Below, in pieces: positions 58,916 to 64,000 of a stretch of DNA of 64,000 nt (the stretch's first letter is position 1; each line of letters starts with the position of its first letter). The notes beneath the pieces were generated by a model, which saw only the letters and a program-made list of their open reading frames with translations, was not told the origin of the DNA and did not search any database. The stretch is taken from NCBI GenBank assembly GCA_023662865.1, contig JAMPIK010000007.1:1-64000 (forward strand), in the 5' to 3' direction. A program made the translations under genes and the position numbers. This DNA is from Prevotella sp. GTDB lineage: Bacteria; Bacteroidota; Bacteroidia; Bacteroidales; Muribaculaceae.

Positions 58916-59244
58916 TGAAACTCGTAAGGCATAGGGCATACCGAGTCAGTGCCGCAACCCGGCTCCGGATACAACATCATGGGGCGCTCAAGTCGCCAGC
59001 CGCGTGTCATATTTCGCACGGTGAGTCGCGCCAGGCCTTTTCGGGAGGGCGTCATGGCGCGCAGCAAGAGTAGCAACGAGGAAAAATCGGAAATCCTGTC
59101 GCGCGTAAATTCAGCTACTACTCTGCCGGCAAGTGTGAGGCGTGCATATACTTTATCAGTATACGAAATTTCATGTCCCCGATGTGTACGCGCACACCTG
59201 TGCCCGGCAGAATTCAATGGACGATATGTTGCGGTTGAAGTCAT
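58912..59244 (-). CDS. Small conserved-looking basic protein, unknown
   Basis: A 110-residue basic protein I do not recognise. The sequence has protein-like order: TDKVYARLTLAGRVVAEF, then ISDFSSLLLLLRAM, then ARLTVRNMTRGWRLERPMMLYPE near 70-95, a beta-alpha-beta feel with an aromatic/Arg-rich end. The ATG at 59244 is chosen over the ORF start at 59289 because a TAnnTTTG box (59294-59287) lies in the longer version. A plus-strand reading of the same region is longer, but lacks any upstream signal. A small nucleic-acid-binding role is possible but unsupported. Confidence 0.55.
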   Translation of the reverse strand: MTSTATYRPLNSAGHRCARTHRGHEISYTDKVYARLTLAGRVVAEFTRDRISDFSSLLLLLRAMTPSRKGLARLTVRNMTRGWRLERPMMLYPEPGCGTDSVCPMPYEFH

Positions 59245-59286
59245 AATATTTGTTTTTAAACAATCAGCTATTAAACCTTGCATTTG

Positions 59287-59294
59287 CAAATTTA
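59287..59294 (-). promoter_or_regulatory. Promoter -7 box for the small basic protein
   Basis: The minus strand reads TAAATTTG. No -33 TTTG at the expected distance. Leader about 36 nt. It supports the minus strand as the coding one at 58912-59244. Confidence 0.45.
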
Positions 59295-59478
59295 ACGTCC
59301 ACGCTATGCAAGCTTAATGCATAGCTATGTTAAAATGTGTTAACTATAAAATTGAGAAGTAATTGTCGGGAATACAGTCCCCATTGTGTTGGACTATGCG
59401 AGACTCAAATTTCGTGTTGATTAGGCAAAAAAAGAAAACGCAACCAACTGTTGATAGTTGATTGCGTTTGTTGATTTG

Positions 59479-59549
59479 TTGTCTTAGAAGGACTCGAACC
59501 CTCACTAGCGGAACCAGAATCCGATGTGCTACCATTACACCATAAGACA
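59479..59549 (-). tRNA. tRNA-Gln (anticodon CUG)
   Basis: 71 nt with a perfect 7-bp acceptor stem TGTCTTA / TAAGACA and discriminator A. D-arm with GGTGTAATGGTAGCAC, anticodon loop TTCTGGT giving anticodon CTG, and T-loop GGTTCGAGTCC. No CCA is encoded. The full promoter upstream gives a 5' leader of about 54 nt to be trimmed by RNase P. Confidence 0.92.
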
Positions 59550-59609
59550 ATTTAAAAGGTGGCGATTATATGCAACTCTTTACAAGCCTTGCCTTTCGTT
59601 TTACGAGTG

Positions 59610-59641
59610 CAAAATTACCGCTTTTTTTTCTACCTACAAAA
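59610..59641 (-). promoter_or_regulatory. Promoter of tRNA-Gln
   Basis: Minus strand: TTTTG at 59641-59637, 19-bp spacer, TAATTTTG at 59617-59610. Confidence 0.75.
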
Positions 59642-59942
59642 TTTTTCAATGATTTTTTGCTGCAATTTGTTTTAACTGACATTTTGGCAGAACGCTGACA
59701 GCGCAATTTTCAAACCTTTTATCACAGGCATGCCATATGCTTAGATTTTTATCCGGTGTGATTATACTCTAATTTTCAGTTTGTTAAGATTTTTTAATTT
59801 AATTTTCTTACTGTCGGTTAAAACTTTTCGCACGGAATTTGTTAATACAATAGCAAACGGAAGAAAAACCGTAAGATGATACTTGCGATTTCAATCGAAT
59901 ACTTCAACAATTGAATTATTAACTTATAAACACACATATATT
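59642..59942 (+). other. Upstream region of dnaK
   Basis: About 300 AT-rich bases without a gene. No CIRCE operator (TTAGCACTC-N9-GAGTGCTAA) is visible. A near-match to the -7 box, TAATTTTC, occurs before CAGTTTG at about 59771. I could not settle the dnaK promoter. Confidence 0.45.
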
Positions 59943-61844
59943 ATGGCAAAGATTATCGGTATAGACTTGGGTACAACCAACAGTTGTGTGGCAGTACTGG
60001 AAGGCAAAGAACCGGTTGTAATCCCCAACAATGAGGGTCGCAACACAACTCCTTCTGTGGTAGCATTCGTAGACGGCGGTGAGCGCAAGGTCGGCGATCC
60101 GGCCAAACGTCAGGCTGTCACCAATCCTACCCGTACAATATATTCCATCAAGCGCTTCATGGGCGAGAGCTGCGACAAAGTGGCTGATGAAATCAAACGT
60201 GTTCCCTATAAAGTTGTCTGCCAAAACAATATGCCTAAGGTAGACATTGACGGACGTGATTACACTCCGCAGGAGATTTCAGCTATGATTCTTCAGAAGA
60301 TGAAGAAAACAGCTGAAGACTACCTCGGTCAGGAAGTGACTGAAGCCGTTATCACAGTACCGGCTTATTTTGATGACTCTCAACGTCAGGCCACCAAAGA
60401 GGCCGGTGAAATCGCGGGTTTGAAAGTACGCCGTATCGTGAACGAGCCTACTGCCGCCGCACTTGCATATGGCCTCGACAAGAGCCAAAAAGAGCAGAAA
60501 ATCGCTGTATTCGACCTCGGTGGCGGTACTTTCGATATCTCAATCCTTGAACTCGGCGACGGTGTGTTTGAGGTGAAGAGTACAAACGGTGATACTCACC
60601 TTGGCGGTGATGACTTTGATAACGTAATCATTGACTGGCTCGCTGATGAGTTCAAGAAGAATGAAGGCGTTGACCTTCGTCAAGACCCTATGGCCATGCA
60701 GCGTCTGAAAGAGGCTGCCGAAAAAGCTAAAATAGAGCTTTCTTCTTCTACCTCAACTGAAATCAACCTCCCCTATATCACAGCTACCGCAAGCGGCCCG
60801 AAGCACCTTGTCACTACTCTGACACGTGCCAAATTCGAGCAGCTTGCCGAGAAGCTTATTGATGCAGTGGCTGCTCCTTGTGCCAACGCACTTAAGGATG
60901 CCGGGCTTACCGCAAATCAGATTGACGAAGTAATTCTCGTCGGCGGTTCTACTCGTATTCCCGCCATTCAGGCAAAGGTAAAAGAAATCTTCGGCAAAGA
61001 ACCCAACAAGAGCGTGAACCCCGATGAAGTGGTTGCAATTGGTGCAGCTATCCAGGGCGGTGTGCTCAGCGGCGATGTAAAAGATGTGCTTCTGCTTGAC
61101 GTTGTGCCTTTGAGTATCGGTATCGAGACCCTCGGTGGTGTGATGACAAAACTTATTGATGCCAACACTACAATCCCGACTCGTAAGAGCGAGACATTCT
61201 CCACAGCCGTAGACAATCAGCCTGAAGTTACAATCCGCGTACTTCAGGGTGAACGTGCCAAAGCAAGCGATGACAAACTCCTTGGTGAGTTCAACCTCGG
61301 CGGTATTGCTCCCGCACCGCGTGGCGTACCTCAGATTGAGGTGACATTCGAAGTAGACGCAAACGGTATCCTTAACGTTTCCGCAAAAGATAAAGCTACC
61401 GGCAAAGAACAAAGTATCCGTATTGAGGCATCAAGCGGTTTGAGCGAAGAAGAAATAAACCGTATGCGCGATGAAGCAAAGGCTAATGAAGAAGCTGACC
61501 GCAAATTCAAAGAAAGAGCCGACAAGCTTAACCACGCCGATGCAATGATTTTCCAAACCGAGAAGCAGCTCAAGGAACTCGGCGACAAGATTCCTGCTGA
61601 CAAGAAAGCTGCAATCGAAGCCGGCATTGAGAAACTCAAAACCGCTCACAAAGAGCAGAACCTTGAAGCCATTGACGCTGCGGAGAAGGAAATTACAGAC
61701 GCATTCCAGGCAGCAAGTCAAGACATCTACAACGCACAGAATGCAGCCGGAGCCGGTGCAACCGGAGCTCAACCCGGAGCAGGCACACAGCAAGCTCCCG
61801 ACGGCGATCACGTGCAAGACGTAGACTTTGAAGAAGTGAAATAA
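59943..61844 (+). CDS. dnaK: Chaperone DnaK (Hsp70)
   Basis: A 633-residue cytosolic Hsp70 that binds exposed hydrophobic segments under ATP control. The ATPase domain begins [36 protein letters not shown] phosphate loop near 195 written [11 protein letters not shown]; and [11 protein letters not shown] near 340. Linker [11 protein letters not shown] near 388, then the substrate domain and lid. The Gly/Ala/Gln-rich tail ends in a [12 protein letters not shown] acidic EEVK tip. The frame runs 20 codons upstream, but the ATG at 59943 is the family start. No grpE or dnaJ is next to it, as usual in Bacteroidetes. Followed by a strong terminator. Confidence 0.97.
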   Translation: MAKIIGIDLGTTNSCVAVLEGKEPVVIPNNEGRNTTPSVVAFVDGGERKVGDPAKRQAVTNPTRTIYSIKRFMGESCDKVADEIKRVPYKVVCQNNMPKVDIDGRDYTPQEISAMILQKMKKTAEDYLGQEVTEAVITVPAYFDDSQRQATKEAGEIAGLKVRRIVNEPTAAALAYGLDKSQKEQKIAVFDLGGGTFDISILELGDGVFEVKSTNGDTHLGGDDFDNVIIDWLADEFKKNEGVDLRQDPMAMQRLKEAAEKAKIELSSSTSTEINLPYITATASGPKHLVTTLTRAKFEQLAEKLIDAVAAPCANALKDAGLTANQIDEVILVGGSTRIPAIQAKVKEIFGKEPNKSVNPDEVVAIGAAIQGGVLSGDVKDVLLLDVVPLSIGIETLGGVMTKLIDANTTIPTRKSETFSTAVDNQPEVTIRVLQGERAKASDDKLLGEFNLGGIAPAPRGVPQIEVTFEVDANGILNVSAKDKATGKEQSIRIEASSGLSEEEINRMRDEAKANEEADRKFKERADKLNHADAMIFQTEKQLKELGDKIPADKKAAIEAGIEKLKTAHKEQNLEAIDAAEKEITDAFQAASQDIYNAQNAAGAGATGAQPGAGTQQAPDGDHVQDVDFEEVK

Positions 61845-61865
61845 CTCGCATAGATTCAAATAGAA

Positions 61866-61900
61866 AAAATAGCGTAGCCAATCGGTTACGCTATTTTTTT
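61866..61900 (+). terminator. Terminator of dnaK
   Basis: Stem AAAATAGCGTA / TACGCTATTTT (11 bp) with a 10-nt loop, continuing into T7. Confidence 0.9.
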
Positions 61901-61922
61901 GGTGATTTGTGAAATATTCGGG

Positions 61923-61954
61923 TTTGGAGGTTTGAAGTTTTTTGTCTAAATTTG
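61923..61954 (+). promoter_or_regulatory. Promoter of the RSH gene
   Basis: TTTG at 61923-61926, 20-bp spacer, TAAATTTG at 61947-61954. Leader about 21 nt before the ATG at 61982. Confidence 0.8.
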
Positions 61955-61981
61955 CAGTTTCCTTTCTAAATTCACTAACTT

Positions 61982-63874
61982 ATGAACGAGCAACTTTATG
62001 TACCGATGGTAGATACGCGAGCCGAAGAACTGTTTGCGGCTATGGCTCCGCGTATTAACGACAATGACCTGCTGCGCCTTAAAGAAGCCTACCGTTTTGC
62101 CAAAGAAGCTCACGGGGCGCAACGCAGAAAAAGCGGCGAACCATACATCACGCACCCTATTGCCGTTGCTCTTATTGCCGCCAATGAGCTTTACCTTGAT
62201 GTTGATGTTGTGATTGCTTGCCTGCTCCACGATGTAGTGGAAGACACGCAATATAAATTTGAAGATATTCGCAAGCGTTTCGGCGATGATGTCGAAGCCC
62301 TTGTACGCGTTGTTACAAAGCCCGACGGCGGTAAAGAAAAGCGTTTTGAAATGAGCAAGCAGCTCGACAATTTCAAACACATGCTCGGTGCAATGCGCGG
62401 CGACATTCGAGGTATTCTCATAAAACTTGCTGACCGTCTGCACAATATGCGCACACTATCTTCAATGCGCCCGGACAAGCAGATGAAAATAGCCGGCGAA
62501 ACTGACTATTTTTACGCGCCCCTTGCTAACCGTCTTGGCTTCTATGCCGTAAAAACAGAACTTGAAAATCTCAGTTTCAAATACCGTTGCCCCCATGAGT
62601 ATGCCGATTTCGCCCGCATGATGGAGGCAGACAAACGTCGTAATGCCAGGCGAATAAGTATCTTTGAAAAAGAGATTAAAGACTACCTTGCGAAAGCCGG
62701 ATATAATGTATCAGTAAAAGCCGTATATAGAGAACCTTACAGCTTGTGGCGCAAGCTCAAGAAAAGAAATACGGATTTTTGGCATCTCGACGGCAAACAC
62801 TTCATTCAAATTATATTTCCCGATGACGGCCTGACCGATGAAAAGTCCAAGGCTTTGAAAATTTACGCAAAACTCACCGATATATTCAACGAAAAACCCG
62901 GTAGTATAGTAAATTACATAGACTCTCCCAAAGAGAACGGCTACCAGAGTTTCCATGTTAAACTCCTCTCGAAGGCCGGGATTTGGGAAGAAGTGCACAT
63001 CAGTTCCGAAAGAATGATTGAGATGGCACGTCGCGGGTGTATGGCCGAAGGGAGCATGGAATTTTTCTCCTCATGGTTTAAGAAATTCCGTTCAACCCTC
63101 AATGAAATCATAGCTTCCGGCAATGACGCATACTTCATTGAGAATGTTGTTACGTCTTTCTACAACGATGATATTGAGGTGTTTACTCCTCAAGGACAGC
63201 CAATAAAAATGCCCAAAAAGAGTACTGCTCTCGACTTTGCTTTCGAGGTACACAGCAAAATCGGCGAATTTGCAAAATACGCGCGCATTAACGGCCGACT
63301 TGCCTCAATGCGTGCGCAGCTCAAACGCGGAGATGTGGTGGAAGTCTACACAGCCGAAGATGCACGTCCCAATCCCGATTGGCTAAATTGTGTAGTTACA
63401 TACAAAGCTAAACGCTTCTTGCGCAATTACATAGCAAAACTTCCGAAGGTTCCTTACAAGCTGTGCGACCATTGCAAGCCTATGCCCGGAGAAGAAGTAA
63501 TCGGCTTTCGTTTGCAGGACAGCAGTATTGAAATTCACAAACGCGACTGCCCGTTAGCTATCGGAGAAGCATCTCAGCACGGCGACTCAATTACACGTGT
63601 AGACTTTAAGGAGAATCCCGACATACTTTATCCGGCCACAATCCGTGTGAGGGGAGTGGACCGCGTGCATATGCTCTCCGACATGATTGAATGTATAAGC
63701 AGCAAACTCCGGCTAAGTATCAGAGGTATAAAGACATACACGGAAGACAATCTTTTTGACCTAAGTATTTCGCTAAGCGTACATTCATGGGACGAACTGC
63801 AACGCATCATCGGCGAAATCTACTCAATCAACGGAGTAGACGAAGTGACCCGCATCCCCGAAACCGCAGACTAA
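61982..63874 (+). CDS. RelA/SpoT homologue with intact hydrolase, degenerate synthetase
   Basis: A 630-residue RSH protein controlling (p)ppGpp. The HD hydrolase has His44, His83-Asp84 (LLHDVVEDT) and Asp151 (LADRLHNMR), so degradation of (p)ppGpp should work. The synthetase region (about 215-350) is far from standard. The usual R-x-K...SIxxKM loop reads YREPYSLWRKLKK, the D-x-x-x-x-R stretch reads HLDGKHFIQI with the Arg lost, and EVQIRT reads EVHISS. YIDSPKENGYQSFH is kept. A TGS domain (about 395-455) and a C-terminal ACT domain (about 555-630) follow. I expect a mainly hydrolytic SpoT-like enzyme, with synthesis by another RSH. Own promoter; starts 138 bp after dnaK. Confidence 0.93.
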   Translation: MNEQLYVPMVDTRAEELFAAMAPRINDNDLLRLKEAYRFAKEAHGAQRRKSGEPYITHPIAVALIAANELYLDVDVVIACLLHDVVEDTQYKFEDIRKRFGDDVEALVRVVTKPDGGKEKRFEMSKQLDNFKHMLGAMRGDIRGILIKLADRLHNMRTLSSMRPDKQMKIAGETDYFYAPLANRLGFYAVKTELENLSFKYRCPHEYADFARMMEADKRRNARRISIFEKEIKDYLAKAGYNVSVKAVYREPYSLWRKLKKRNTDFWHLDGKHFIQIIFPDDGLTDEKSKALKIYAKLTDIFNEKPGSIVNYIDSPKENGYQSFHVKLLSKAGIWEEVHISSERMIEMARRGCMAEGSMEFFSSWFKKFRSTLNEIIASGNDAYFIENVVTSFYNDDIEVFTPQGQPIKMPKKSTALDFAFEVHSKIGEFAKYARINGRLASMRAQLKRGDVVEVYTAEDARPNPDWLNCVVTYKAKRFLRNYIAKLPKVPYKLCDHCKPMPGEEVIGFRLQDSSIEIHKRDCPLAIGEASQHGDSITRVDFKENPDILYPATIRVRGVDRVHMLSDMIECISSKLRLSIRGIKTYTEDNLFDLSISLSVHSWDELQRIIGEIYSINGVDEVTRIPETAD

Positions 63875-63936
63875 ATCACTGTTCAAATTACCCGACACAC
63901 TTGCGCGGAGAGCGGTCGGGAGTTTGAGGCAGTGGG

Positions 63937-64000
63937 TCAGGCGGGATCTACATCGTAGTGGAGGCGGAGGGTTTTCATGCCCGGGCTGGCGGCGGTTTGG
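63937..64000 (-). CDS. C-terminal fragment of a gene cut by the window, possibly priA
   Basis: On the minus strand an open frame enters from the window edge and ends at TGA (63939-63937) with ...KTLRLHYDVDPA. The DVDP ending recalls the C-terminus of primosomal helicase PriA, but only about 20 codons are visible. It converges on the RSH gene. Confidence 0.35.
   Translation of the reverse strand, partial: QTAASPGMKTLRLHYDVDPA

Noticed and set aside
58949..59317. Plus-strand 122-residue ORF after surE
   Set aside because: It has no upstream promoter box or start context, while the minus strand here has a TAnnTTTG box and more protein-like sequence. Not fully excluded.
59642..59942. HrcA/CIRCE heat-shock operator before dnaK
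   Set aside because: No TTAGCACTC-N9-GAGTGCTAA inverted repeat could be found.

Overview
The window looks like a chromosomal segment of a gut-type Bacteroidales bacterium, most probably of the Muribaculaceae or a near relative. This is inferred from gene families and signals, not from a search. Supporting signs are: a type III glutamine synthetase; a complex I gene set without nuoEFG and with fused nuoCD; a DUF4988/DUF4465 surface lipoprotein; T9SS-like C-terminal tails; and promoters of the Bacteroidetes form (TTTG near -33, TAnnTTTG near -7, 19-20 bp apart) seen repeatedly. Shine-Dalgarno sites are mostly absent. The core functions are housekeeping ones, with accessory material at the left edge.

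Layout. 1-1.6 kb: a tyrosine recombinase with its terminator, beside a secreted FN3 protein whose 3' end looks cut, probably the edge of an integrated element. 3.5-8.2 kb: aquaporin, then leftward ftsH, rsfS, a DUF3127 protein and a K+-channel-like protein. 8.4-14.9 kb: REP-like hairpins, then a three-gene leftward operon of surface proteins (one with a collagen-like rod) headed by a cobalamin riboswitch. 15-19.4 kb: glnN, then ytxH-ytxH-holin-like-hypothetical-prmA. 19.5-23.6 kb (+): uvrA, a lipoprotein, an ECF sigma factor. 23.6-34 kb (-): a membrane protein, then wza-wzc-ugd-rmlA-rmlC-rmlB-degT-thiF, an exopolysaccharide export and sugar-nucleotide operon. 34.2-35.9 kb (+): rpiB, folB, a long palindromic MITE-like element, ferritin. 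36-54.2 kb (-): a YczE/YitT-like membrane protein, then the respiratory cluster. 54.4-64 kb: a lipoprotein (-), mtaB-lpxL-like-GT2-surE (+), a small unknown gene and tRNA-Gln (-), dnaK and an RSH (+), and the tail of a gene that may be priA (-).

The most notable structure is 36.6-54.2 kb. The whole F1Fo ATP synthase set (atpD-C-B-E-F-H-A-G) lies inside the complex I set, between nuoH and nuoI: nuoA-B-CD-H-[atpDCBEFHAG]-I-J-K-L-M-N. All genes share one strand. I see one clear promoter-like -7 box at the nuoA end, one strong terminator after nuoN, and three hairpins between cistrons. This implies that proton-pumping and proton-consuming machines can be made from one transcript. The c subunit looks H+-type, and epsilon lacks its C-terminal regulatory helices.

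The B12-switched surface operon is the second item of interest. It has no btuB or TonB-dependent receptor beside it, and its products look like a surface-displayed or secreted cobalamin-responsive set. No CRISPR array, rRNA gene or complete insertion sequence was seen.
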